Assembly (NCBI GenBank): GCA_949358305.1
Contig: OX442317.1
Location: forward strand, 15,196,491 to 15,256,490
Reading direction: 5' to 3'
DNA: 60,000 bases
Source: Strigamia acuminata
Taxonomy: Eukaryota; Arthropoda; Chilopoda; Geophilomorpha; Linotaeniidae
Under the pieces are notes generated by a model, which was given only the letters and a program-made list of their open reading frames with translations, was not told the origin of the DNA and did no database searches. Positions 12,901 through 24,100 of this stretch are shown in pieces. Numbering within the stretch: position 1 is the stretch's first letter; the number at the start of each line of letters is the position of its first letter. A program made the translations under genes and the position numbers.

Positions 12901-14684
12901 AGTGTTTAAACCTTAGTAGAAGGCTTTAATGTAAGTTTTAGCAACATCCAAGAAATGATTTGGGAAAATAGACTTTTGATCTCATCACAGTTGACTTAGC
13001 ACAAACACCACAAGACCAATGTCTCTAAATGTTCTGAAATAGTGTTTAAACCTTAGTAGACGGCTTCAATGTAAGTTTTAGCAACATCCAAGCAATGATT
13101 TGGGAGAATAGACTTTTGATCTCATCACAGTTGACTTAGCACAAACACCACAAGACCAATGTCTCTGAATGTTCTGAAATAGTGTTTAAACCTTAGTAGA
13201 AGGCTTCAATGTTAGTTTTAGCAACATCCAAGCAATAATTTGAAAGAATAAACTTTTGATCTCATTTGACATCACAGTTGACTTAGCACAAACACCACAA
13301 ACCAATGTCTCTGAATGTTCTGAAATAGTGTTTAAACCTTAGTAGAAGGCTTCAATGTAAGTTTTAGCAACATCCAAGCAATGATTTGGGAGAAGAGACT
13401 TTTGATCTCATCACAGTTGACTTAGCACAAACATCACAAGACCAATGTCTCTGAATGTTCTGAAATAGTGTTTAAACCTTAGTAGAAAGCTTTAATGTAA
13501 GTTTTAGCAACATCCAAGAAATGATTTGGGAAAATAGACTTTTGATCTCATCACAGTTGACTTAGCACAAACACCACAAGACCAATGTCTCTAAATGTTC
13601 TGAAATAGTGTTTAAACCTTAGTAGACGGCTTCAATGTAAGTTTTAGCAACATCCAAGCAATGATTTGGGAGAATAGACTTTTGATCTCATCACAGTTGA
13701 CTTAGCACAAACACCACAAGACCAATGTCTCTGAATGTTCTGAAATAGTGTTTAAACCTTAGTAGAAGGCTTCAATGTTAGTTTTAGCAACATCCAAGCA
13801 ATAATTTGAAAGAATAAACTTTTGATCTCATTTGACATCACAGTTGACTTAGCACAAACATCACAAGACCAATGTCTCTGAATGTTCTGAAATAGTGTTT
13901 AAACTTTAATAGAAGGCTTCAATGTAAGTTTTAGCAACATCCAAGCAATGATTTGGAAGAATAAACTTTTGATCTCATTTGACATCACAGTTGACTTAGC
14001 ACAAACACCACAAGACCAATGTTTCTGAATGTTCTGAAATAGTGCTTAAACTTTAGTAGAAGGCTTCAATGTAAGTTTTAGCAACATCCAAGCAATGATT
14101 TGGGAGAATAGACTTTTGATCTCATCACAGTTGACTTAGCACAAACACCACAAGACCAATGTCTCTGAATGTTCTGAAATAGTGTTTAAACTTTAGTAGA
14201 AGGCTTCAATGTTAGTTTTAGCAACATCCAAGCAATAATTTGAAAGAATAAACTTTTGATCTCATTTGACATCACAGTTGACTTAGCACAAACATCACAA
14301 GACCAATGTCTCTGAATGTTCTGAAATAGTGTTTAAACTTTAGTAGAAGGCTTCAATGTTAGTTTTAGCAACATCCAAGCAATAATTTGAAAGAATAAAC
14401 TTTTGATCTCATTTGACATCACAGTTGACTTAGCACAAACACCACAAGACCAATGTCTCTGAATGTTCAGAAATAGTGTTTAAACCTCAGTAGAAGGCTT
14501 CAATGTAAGTTTTAGCAACATCCAAGCAATAATTTGAAAGAATAAACTTTTGATCTCATTTGACATCACAGTTGACTTAGCACAAACACCACAAACCAAT
14601 GTCTCTGAATGTTCTGAAATAGTGTTTAAACCTTAGTAGAAGGCTTCAATGTAAGTTTTAGCAACATCCAAGCAATGATTTGGG
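9935..14684. repeat. Satellite, right block with higher-order repeat
   Basis: About 33 monomers of 140 or 146-147 bp. Landmarks (ccaatgt) lie at 9996, 10143, 10290, 10436, 10576, 10716, 10856, 11003, 11150, 11296, 11436 and onward to 14596. From 11296 the order of lengths 140,140,146,140,140,140,147,147,147,147,146 repeats with small change from 12876, giving an 11-monomer unit of about 1,580 bp. The block ends abruptly at the Bel LTR. Confidence 0.93.
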
Positions 14685-16068
14685 TGTTGCTAGCAGCGTT
14701 GGAATTTCACGTCAATTCATTTTATTCCCTGGAAAGTCAAATTAGTCTTTAATTTCTTTCTTAAAGCGAACATTCAATTTTCTACTCATCTTATGAGATT
14801 TTACGTGTTACTCGCTTCCTGGAATGCATTTTTGTGTCAAACTAGAATGCAGATGTATTTGTTATTAACGATTTATTGTTAACCCGTTTATTTTGGAGTC
14901 AGTATTTGGTCTCACAAACCTTTGCTGTCTTGTCTGTGTCCACACAAGGTGCGGCATCGCCCAGCTTGTGTGTGAATCGTCAAAGTACGAACGTTTTTGG
15001 CGTCAACGATCTTGCTAACGTGTGCGCTTGCACCAGTTGCACTGGCGGAATCGTTTCCGGTTCTGTCAAGTGTCAAAAATCTCTGCTTTTCAATGTTTAC
15101 ATGCCTGTTGATTGTGCTTTCCTTCTGGTTTAATTCCCGCCTGTCTAGGGAATTTTTCCCAGTTGTCTTTGTCCTGTTTGCGTCGTCTGCTCGATCAGTC
15201 GTCCGCCATTACGATGGGCGTGGCTTAATGTTGCTTGTAATTTAAGCATAGCAATTACTGTTGTGCTGTTTCTTTGTGTTTTAATAAGTAATTGGGGCTT
15301 CTTATATTTAGTAATAAAATAGTTGTAAGTCTTATTGCTTGTTACTTCTAAGTTTTATTTCTTAATGCTGCACTCATTGTGGAGTTGCACTCTCATTGGT
15401 TATAAATTCCTGTATTTATTCCTTTCCTTATATTTTGGCTTGATTGCTGTATTTTCAAGTGTGTTTATAGTTTTTCAATGAGTGTTTCACTTTGAAAGTG
15501 TATGGAATATGTATTTATTTACTTTATTGTACATTTTCAGCTGTTAGGCTTAAGATTCTAGAGTTATCATTTTCTACGGTAGGTTTACTGTAACAGTTAT
15601 ACATTTTTCTCCTTGAAATCCCTTGGAGACCTCTGTAGAAATTGAGTGCATTTGTCCTTAGACAATGCAGCAGTTATTGCGCTTGTCGCTGCTTATTGTT
15701 TTTAATCGTGCTGCATTGTTAGTACTTGTTGTTATGTATTTCCGAGAATAAATGGTTGCTTTTTATCTTCTCTCTTTTGGAAATACTTCTTCACTCGCTT
15801 GACCACGATGGCGTGTGAGTAGGGCACCAATACGCGCTCTCTCTCCCCAGGGACAGCTCCAGATGCATAGTAGTTGAGTTCCTTTCATCTTTACCCACTG
15901 AAAACTACAGATTGGCGCCAATCTTCAGAGGAGATTCCAAGTCACGTTCTTACACCACTATACGCCATGTTTGAGTCATCTTGTGAGATGTCTCACGTCT
16001 CTTCTCGTTTCTGACCAGCCACGCTGTCACTTGAGAATCTTATTTAAGTTTCTACACCGCTAGAAACA
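14685..16068 (+). repeat. 5' LTR of the Bel element
   Basis: 1,384 bp, starting TGTTGCTAGCAG and ending CCGCTAGAAACA, so the ends are inverted repeats with 10 of 12 matches and canonical TG/CA. The PBS follows after five bases. The first 612 bp match the partial 3' LTR at 59389-60000 with only a few differences noticed (near 14844 and 15088). A polyadenylation-type AATAAA is at about 15746. Confidence 0.92.
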
Positions 16069-16073
16069 TTTTC

Positions 16074-16084
16074 TGGTGCCGTGA
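16074..16084 (+). other. Primer binding site of Bel, tRNA-His-like
   Basis: TGGTGCCGTGA, the complement of the tRNA-His acceptor stem plus CCA, lies 5 bases after the LTR end. The same 11 bases serve the LARD-like element at 2354. Confidence 0.75.
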
Positions 16085-16882
16085 ACCACGATTCAAACCT
16101 GATCTAAGGATTAACCGCATCAAACGCAAGTTGTTCTGACTTTTGAAGTCGCCAGTCGTTACTTTCTGGTCCCAAGACTCCAGGATTGTGTGCAGCCGTG
16201 CGTGGATCATTCCCCAGTTGCGTGCAAGTGTGTGTGCAGCGCGAAGTGTGCAGTGCATCGTTCAGTCGTGACCAGATCGTTCGTTTTCGTCTGCAGCGGA
16301 GCGTCCAGTCTTCACGTGTGTCAGCACTGTGCGCAAGTGTTTGCATTCTTCATGTCGGTTGTTTTCTGTGCCATGTGCTTCCAGAATGCGTTGTCTTCAA
16401 GGTGGCATGAGTCACAAGAGCGAGGCATCAGCTGCATTTGTACGGAAGTCGCTTGGACATTTCAATCCACACCCTGGTTCCTTTCCCGTGAATACACAAC
16501 GCAAGCGTGTCAAGGATATTTCTTCTGTGAAAGAAAACATTTTTAGATGTTTTAGTGGTTTTTTGGTGGGGTTTTTTTCTCAACTGAGTGCATTAGTGAG
16601 TTGTTTTTTGGGGGTTAGAGTGTGTTGTTTGCCAGTTTCGTTTAAGAAAGTAACCTTTTCGCTCTGTATAACTGCAATAAGCAGGAGAGCATAAGTTATT
16701 TCTTACTAACACTTCTTTTGCCGTAACGTGCAGTGTCGAGAAGTTTCTGTTTTTCTGTCAACATCCTGGTTGACATTTCTGTGCATCTTTGTTTCTGTGA
16801 ACGACGTGTGTCGTTGTTGTTTGTGTAAAGTGTTGACCACTTTTATTGTCTTTCCTCTTGTTATTTGCAGGGGACGGTTGGC
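16085..16882 (+). other. Bel leader with a probable 5'-UTR intron end
   Basis: About 800 bp without a convincing gene. Several overlapping frames of 70-120 codons are open but share no recognisable domain. Just before gag, 16843-16870 is a long pyrimidine run ending in ttatttgcag, a strong 3' splice site, with the gag ATG 13 bases later. I could not pick a unique donor. Confidence 0.6.
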
Positions 16883-17917
16883 ATGGCTACCGCTCCAGAC
16901 GACAAGCTGGCTGACATTCAGCTGGACGAAACTCAGACAGTTTCATTTCAATTCCCTGTGGATGGGACGCCAAAGACTCCCAAGCTTAAATCGACTTTGT
17001 TACCACATCTCGACGAGATTGAGGCCAAATGGGGAGCTTTGATTTACGCCACAGAGGAGCTCTTAAAGAGGTCGGATTCTGTAACGGATCCTGGAGAACT
17101 CGAGGCTATGCTATCGACCGTCGAGGAACAAGAACGGAATTTGATCAACGAGTTAAACGTGAGACAGACACTGATTGAGAGGCGACGATATCTCGCTGAT
17201 GTTCGAAATCTCGGGGAATTGGCCGTGAATATCTCCCTGCTCCGACGCAGAAAGGAGGTTGCTGCGAGACACACCGTCCATTGGACACCGTCTCGAGCCA
17301 ACGTTTCCACGAATCCGAATGATCAGACGTTGAATTCTTCCATTGACTCAAACAACTCCATGTTGTCTCAATCGGGTCGAAAGCATCGAAATGCCAAATT
17401 TCCCAAGTTAGAAATGTTAAAGTTTGAAGGAGAAGTGATCAAATTTCGTCCTTTCCTGAATAATTTCGATGCTGCGATTCATTCGAATCCAGATCTCTCC
17501 GAGATCGAGAAAATGCAATATTTGCTCTCCATGTGCAAAGGAGAAGCTGCCACTTTGATTTCTACTTATCCCCTCGTTGATGGCTCATACCTGCTTGCAC
17601 GGGATGAGCTGTTTCGAAGCTACGGGGATGACGAAGCCCAACGGGTCGCGCTAGTAAAGTCCATCAGGGACATGAAATCCGTTGTGGAAATGCATCCTGT
17701 CAAGGCGGTAAAAACGCTTCTTGGCAAGATTTCCTCAGCCGTTCGAATGCTCGAGCAGCTGCAGGTTCCAGTGCAGACTGCCGGGTTGCTTTTAGCACCT
17801 GATGTCCTGCGGAAATTCCCAAATGCCATAGTTATGCGGTATTATCAGCTCCATGGTTCCAAGTCATCTAATTTGATGACCATCCTTGATTTCTTAGCGA
17901 ATGAGGTCAAACTCCTC
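16883..17917 (+). pseudogene. Bel/Pao gag, 5' part, interrupted
   Basis: Encodes about 345 residues of Bel/Pao Gag, the structural protein that packages element RNA. The ATG at 16883 is preferred over upstream in-frame TTG because it directly follows the splice-acceptor-like site. Residues ~50-135 are charged and probably coiled coil (EEQERNLINELNVRQ). Residues ~172-290 match the DUF1759-type region of Bel Gag (KFPKLEMLKFEGE, FLNNFDAAIHSN). The frame is cut at 17917 by the LARD-family LTR and resumes in phase at 55043 after a CCTC duplication (17914-17917 and 55043-55046). After 17917 it reads a few codons into the LTR and stops. Confidence 0.88.
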
Positions 17918-19629
17918 TGTTGCGAATCAGTTCGAAACAGGAAATACATCTCGAAATAAAGGAAATCTTTGCATGCACTTTCAAGTTACTGAAGAAAGAA
18001 GGAAGATATATTAGGTATATTTTACTTACATCTCTTGGGTCAATCCGTTGACAATTGTGCAAAGTCGAGGGAAAATCGGGTCGACTTCAATCCAGAATCA
18101 TTGGCGAGTCCGATGATAGCTGTAAAAGAAAAGACGGGGAAAGTTGAACTTTTCACTAAAGAAAGAAAGAAATAAATTAGTTAAATTTATTTACCACTCA
18201 GAGGGCAATCAGTTGTCACTTAGTTGAACAGGCATCATCTCGGGTTGTTGATCACATTGAAGTTCTAAGAGGTTCTGAAAAGGAGTTCGAGCTTTTAAAT
18301 AATTGTTTATAACGGGAATTAATTGCTATAACTTATCTGAATTTGAAGAACTCCCCGGGTCGTGATAAAATCTCTGGATTCGAGTATATCTGAAAGGAAA
18401 ATACGTGTTAGTTGGAATCGAGGTTTACAGGTTTTCATTCGCGTTGATTTATCACTTACGGATAAATTAAGACGGTTCGCGGGATGGGGCAGAAGTCACA
18501 AATCTGCTTCAGATGAGGGAATGACTGTAAATAAAGAATGTTTAGGTTAAATATAATTACGCTACTTGTTAAATTTATGTTTGACTTTATACACTTGAAA
18601 TTGTTTACCTTAAGTTTGGCTGAATATGGATGCAATTCGGTTCGGGAGTTGCACGAGGCTGTAAATAGATATTAAGTTTTATTTACACTTGTTATTTATT
18701 CAAATATTTTATGTACCTTGCAGTTATATCGTTGAAGAACATCTCACGCTGTTGTAAAATCGAGGAGACGGAAATCGTACGGCTTGGTTCGGGTGATGGA
18801 CGCTGAAATGGCCAAAGGAAACGCTAGTTTAAGCTCAAAGACACAAGCAATATGTTGGAAGGAAATACATATTTGCTTACTTACCTGATCGGTAATTCAT
18901 GGGATCGCGGGAGAGAAGTAATCCGCAGCAAAAGGCGATCGTGAGCGAAGGCGTTGTATTTGGTCGGCCATTTTCGGTAGTTGAGACCCGGATGGAGCGT
19001 GCGGTTGAATGTTTCTTCGATTATCTGTTAAAATAAATAGTAATTAGGTTTGAATATGTAATTAGACGAATTAGTTTAGGTCTTTTGTTCAGTTTCATAC
19101 CTGAATTCATTTCGACATGATTGTGGACGATTTGCGAGAGATGACACGAAGCGATGGAGCAGTCATACTCGCAAATGACGTCATACATTGAGGAGTTGTA
19201 TTTTTATTAATGTTTAGATAACTCAAGTTGTTGTTAGTTAGTTTAAAGCATGTTTTTATCTCGGATTGCTACTTTCTCTGTGATCTGAGAAATGTATTTA
19301 AGTTTGCTCATTTGTATTCAGTTATTTACAATGTTAAATTATACATTTGTGTTAAAAGTGATAATTTTAGGCCAGAAAAGCGCCTGACAACTTCACCCAT
19401 GTTATCTTTAATTAGGAAACTTCATGTCTTCTATAAATGAAGTTTCTGAGATATAATTAAGACATTTTTTCAATGTTAGGCTTAAAAAACATAAACCTTG
19501 TTTTGTGACACTTGATATTTGATTGTTGTCCATCTCGTGTCACGTTTCGTCTCATTGTTAAAAGGATTAAATTAGACACTTGCGAATAAAAGCTCAAGTT
19601 GAATAGTCAACTCCCCTCTCTCTCCATAT
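17918..19629 (+). repeat. Solo LTR of the LARD family (copy C), left part
   Basis: Matches copies A and B from their first base. It stands alone: no PBS or interior follows, and Bel gag continues after its far end. That is the product of LTR-LTR recombination or, less likely, of insertion as a single LTR. It is interrupted at ccatat by gypsy element 1; the right part is 54915-55042. Left 1,712 bp plus right 128 bp equals 1,840 bp, the exact length of copies A and B. Confidence 0.92.
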
Positions 19630-20207
19630 TGTTATGTGGGATTTAGGCCCACTTGAGGCTACCCACACAACTGGGATATTATAGGAAATAAAGAGTCATT
19701 TTAATTAGGTTTAAATTCAATCTAGTTTTTATTTAACCAGACAGCAAAGCTGTTTGATTATTCTTTCAAATGGATGAGTTTACTCTGTTTACATTGGCAC
19801 AATTCTTAAACTCAAATAATGAACTACATAAATTATATAAATTATATAAACTCTAATTATAAATCATAAGTGACACTCTGAATTGAGATGCAATCTGAAA
19901 CTATTAAATAGTGATTAAATTAATAACAATTTCTGCAGCCAGCCAAGAACAGGCTGACATTGGATAGGAGGGATTTGAGTTCACTCTCAAGTGAGAGCCG
20001 GAAGAGAACTGTCAAACTTGGGCGGATTCACTTCACAGGAAAGCTCCTGTTACCCCCTTTAACTAATTGATAAGTCCAGTGACGAGGCAATGATGTAATC
20101 GATTGCCAACGCCATCTATGGACGAAATTTAGCAACTTTTATCCGAATTATAGCCGAATTACGCGATACGGGTCGTCCGTTGATCGGGACGACCTGTACG
20201 CGTAGCA
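19630..20207 (-). repeat. 3' LTR of gypsy 1
   Basis: 578 bp, on the left because the element is reversed. It holds short hairpins, including a perfect 8-bp stem (GGTCGTCC/GGACGACC) at about 20171-20194 and GTGGG/CCCAC near 19636-19652. Confidence 0.92.
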
Positions 20208-20219
20208 ACTCCCTTTTTT
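20208..20219 (-). other. Polypurine tract of gypsy 1
   Basis: Read on the minus strand, a run of A and G (aaaaaagggag) abuts the 3' LTR. This is where plus-strand DNA synthesis would be primed. Confidence 0.75.
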
Positions 20220-21139
20220 GCGTAATTTTGGTCTCTAAAATTAAATTTCGGATGAAGACAATTCTCTTTTTACCAAATATTAGATCTCAATTCATAGTGT
20301 CAAATAAAACAATTTACATCTCTTTTTACTCCCTTTTAGATTAATGTACATACAAAAGAAAAATCTTAATCTGTTTTGAATACAATAATTCTTACATTCA
20401 TTACAGTTTTCAAAAAAAAACTATTCAATCATAATTTCCAACTTAACTATTATGTAAAAAAAAACTTCCAAAAACTAAAGTTCAAAATTGAATTACCCAA
20501 ATTATTTCATCCATTTTTACAATAAACCTTCATAAATAAAATGTAACATTTAAATTTCACAATAAATTCTCATAAAATAATTTAACTTCTTTTCAAAAAA
20601 AATAAATTTGTTTTTGATTTTCATTATTTTCTCTAAAAAAAAAAATTTGAATTCTCTTCTTAAAACATCAACTCTCTAAATCCTAGAACATTTACAAAAT
20701 TTTGTGTTTGAAAATTTATTTACAATTCACATAATCAGTTTTATTCAAATTACGATAAACTTCACTAAATTCGCATTAATTACTTCGCCTCGCGACCTCG
20801 GATTTTCGTGTCATCAAATTTAACATTATTAAGAATTTTAATCTCACTAAAACCAATTTTTATCTGCTAATACTATGTAAAATAACATTTCTAACATATT
20901 TTCCTATTCATTAAAATTAATCCAAAGTCTAAAAAAATTATCAGCACGAATGAACGAAGATCGCGATTTGTTTCGTTTGCAAAGTTCGGTATTTTATACA
21001 CTTTTAACCTAATATTTCAACTCAAAATCATACAAAAACACTTAAAATGTATTCACAAACCTCAAAAAACACAATTCAATTCACAAAATGACAGATAAAT
21101 ATCAAAATTTAAGCTTTGGTTCACGCAAGAAGCTCGCAT
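20220..21139 (-). other. Non-coding 3' region of gypsy 1
   Basis: About 900 bp of very AT-rich sequence with A and T runs between the pol stop and the polypurine tract. There is no ORF of note and no env-like gene. Confidence 0.75.
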
Positions 21140-24100
21140 TCACCTCGGCGAAAATGTGGAGTAGCAATGGCGGTAGGATTTTCTCGCCTTCGGTCTGAGC
21201 TTGCGCGAACGATAGTCGTCGTTTTGCGTATTCGCGCCATCTAGTGGCGGATTTTTAAGTTGTTTTCCAGTGTTTTCGAGTTCTGTTTGCGGTTCAAACA
21301 ATGATTTGAGGGAAATTTGTTCACTATCATCGATGTAACGTTCTTTTGCCTTGATTTGCTTTGTTTTTGTTGGTTTATTCAGTTTTCCAACTACAATTTC
21401 TCCTTTTTTACTGATTTTTTTCACTTTTTCAGCAAATTTCACTTTCTTCTCTGGCATTTCTTTCAAAGCTTCATCTATGTCTTCTTCAATTCTTGCTTTA
21501 TACGGTTTCAACCTTTCTACGTTAACAATATCACTTTTCTTTCGTGTGGAATTGATAATTTCATAGTCATTTGGAGCTGTTCGTCGCACAATCTCGTAGG
21601 GGCCGGAAAATTGAGGTAAAAGCTTCTCTGACAGGCCAACTTTCCTATTTATGGTCTTCAAATAGACTAATTCGCCTGGTTCGAATTCTTTGTTGACTCT
21701 ATCTTTGTCGAATCTTTTCTTACTTTTCTCAGACTGCTTTTGAAGTCGTTCATTTGCAATCTTCCTAGCCTGTTGCATGAATTTTGATGTGCGTAACGTG
21801 AACTCTTTTTGGGGCAAATTTAGGTTAACATCTATTGTCAAATCCACATCATATCCTCGAAGAAGATAGTGCGGTGTGTAACCTGTTGTTTCATGAACTC
21901 CCGTGTTGTAGGAAAACAGGACAAATGGCAAGAACTCATCCCAATCGGTGTGATCATCATTAACATAACTTTGCAACATTTTTGCGAATGTCGCATTAAA
22001 TCTTTCTGTTAATCCATTGGTCCTTGGGTGGTATCCTGAGGTGGTTTTATGCAAACTTTTGAATAGATTAGATACTTCTTCAATCATTTGGTTCCTGTAT
22101 TCCGTTCCACGGTCGCTTAAAATTTCTCTTGGGCTGCCTTCCTTAAGAATCACTTCATAAACCAAAGTCTTTGCTGCTTCTAGAGCTGTTCCTACTGGTG
22201 CAGCTCTTGCAATCACAGATCTTGACAAATAATCAGTCACAACGAAAACGTGTTTATTTCCTAGTTTTGACAATGGGAAAGGTCCAAGTGTGTCCATTCC
22301 AATCCGCTCGAATGGTTTTGAGACGGTTGACCACGGTTGCATTAGTCCTTTAGCTGGAGTTGTCATCGATTTTGCTTTTGCGCAGTTTTGGCAGGACAAG
22401 ACGTATTTTCTAACGTCGGTGTAAATTCTTGTCCAAAAGAATCTTGTTCTTATTCGTTTCCATGTTTTTGCCAAACCTAAGTGAGCTCCTAGTAATCCGT
22501 CGTGCATTTCATGCAATACATCCTTCTGGAGTTGTTTCGGAACTACTAGCAATAATCCTTCTGTATTTAGGGAACTTGAAGAGTTTTTCTTCCTAAATAA
22601 CGTTTTCTCGTGGAGCACGTACTGCTTAAGCGGTCGTCTCCTCTTCTTTGGAAGTTGCTCTAGGTTTTCAACTGCTGTAATTAGGTCCAGTAGTTTGGGA
22701 TCCATCCTCTGTTGTGCAGGGAGGTCCAAATTTTCCAAGAAAAGCGAAGGTAATTTTTCTATTTCTTCTTCACTCATCTGGTCTGGTATCCTACTTAGTG
22801 CATCGGCGTCTGTGTGCTTTTTGCCGCTTTTATACACTATATCGAAATCAAAGTCTACTAATTGCAATGCCCATCTGGCTAAACGTCCATTGGGGTTTCG
22901 GACTGACTTCAGCCATTGGAGGGGTTGGTGGTCGGTTATTATTTGGAATTTCTGTCCGTACAAGTAAGGTCTGAATTTCTGTACTGCAAACATTATAGCG
23001 AGACACTCTCTTTCAGTGGCGGTGTAGTTTTGTTCCGCTGTGCTCATCAGTTTGCTTGCATACGCTACAACTCGCTCCTGGTTGTTGATCTTTTGCTTCA
23101 GAATGGCTCCCATTCCATACGCACTTGCGTCGGTTGATACTATGAATGGCTGTGCAAAGTCTGGATGCGCCAACACCGGTACTGTTATTAATGCATTTCG
23201 GAGTGTGATAAAAGCTGTATCATGGGGCGGACCCCAGTCAAACTTCTCGTCCTTTTTAGTGAGATTCACCAGAGGTTTAGAAATATCTGCAAATCCCTTG
23301 ATGAACTTTCGGTAATAAGAGCAGAGTCCTAAAAAACCACGTAGTTGTTTAACGTTCACAGGAAGTGGAAACTTCGCGACTGCTTCCAGGTTCCTGGGAT
23401 CTGGTGAAACTCCATCAGCATCAACCACATGTCCTAAGTATCGAATGGTGTCGGTAGCAAACGTACATTTGCTCAACTTAACTTTCAGGTTTGCCGCTCT
23501 GAGCTTTTGAAAAACTGCATCCACGTCTATGAGGTGCTGTTCAAATGTCTTTGAGAATATTATCAAATCGTCGATGTACGCTATGCATACCTTTCCCAAG
23601 AGGTTGCCAAGCACTTTATTCATCAATTTTTGAAAGGCGGCTGGGCTGTTACATAATCCCATTCCGAGGACATTAAATTCATAATGTCCGCTTGACGTCG
23701 TGAACGCTGTCTTTTCACGATCTTGTTCGTCTATTTCGACTTGGTGGTATCCCTGAATGAGATCCATCATCGAAAAATACTTCGCACCCGCTAGTTGATC
23801 TAGGGTGTCGTCGATACGTGGTAAGGGATAAACCATTTTCTTCGTTACTGCGTTTAAACGTCTCCAATCAACGCAAAATCTCCATCTGCCGTCTCTTTTC
23901 TTAATGAGTAGTACTGGTGCACTCCATGGGCTCTCGGATTCTCTAATTACTCCTTGTTCAAGTAACTTCTTTGTTTCAGCCTCCTCGATTTCTTTTTCCT
24001 TAATGGATCGTCTATAAGGTTGCAAGTGGATTGGAGGAGAGTCTCCTGTATCAATACGATGTTTTATTGCCTGTGCTCTGCCTAAGTCACTGTCAGATGT

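Noticed and set aside
9935-14684. Regular repeats that could suggest a CRISPR array
   Set aside because: The whole ~140-bp unit is repeated with no unique spacers, and the context is a eukaryotic retroelement nest.
14876-15133. 85-codon ORF with a hydrophobic start inside the Bel LTR
   Set aside because: It recurs in the 3' LTR at 59580 and lacks domain evidence; probably incidental LTR sequence.
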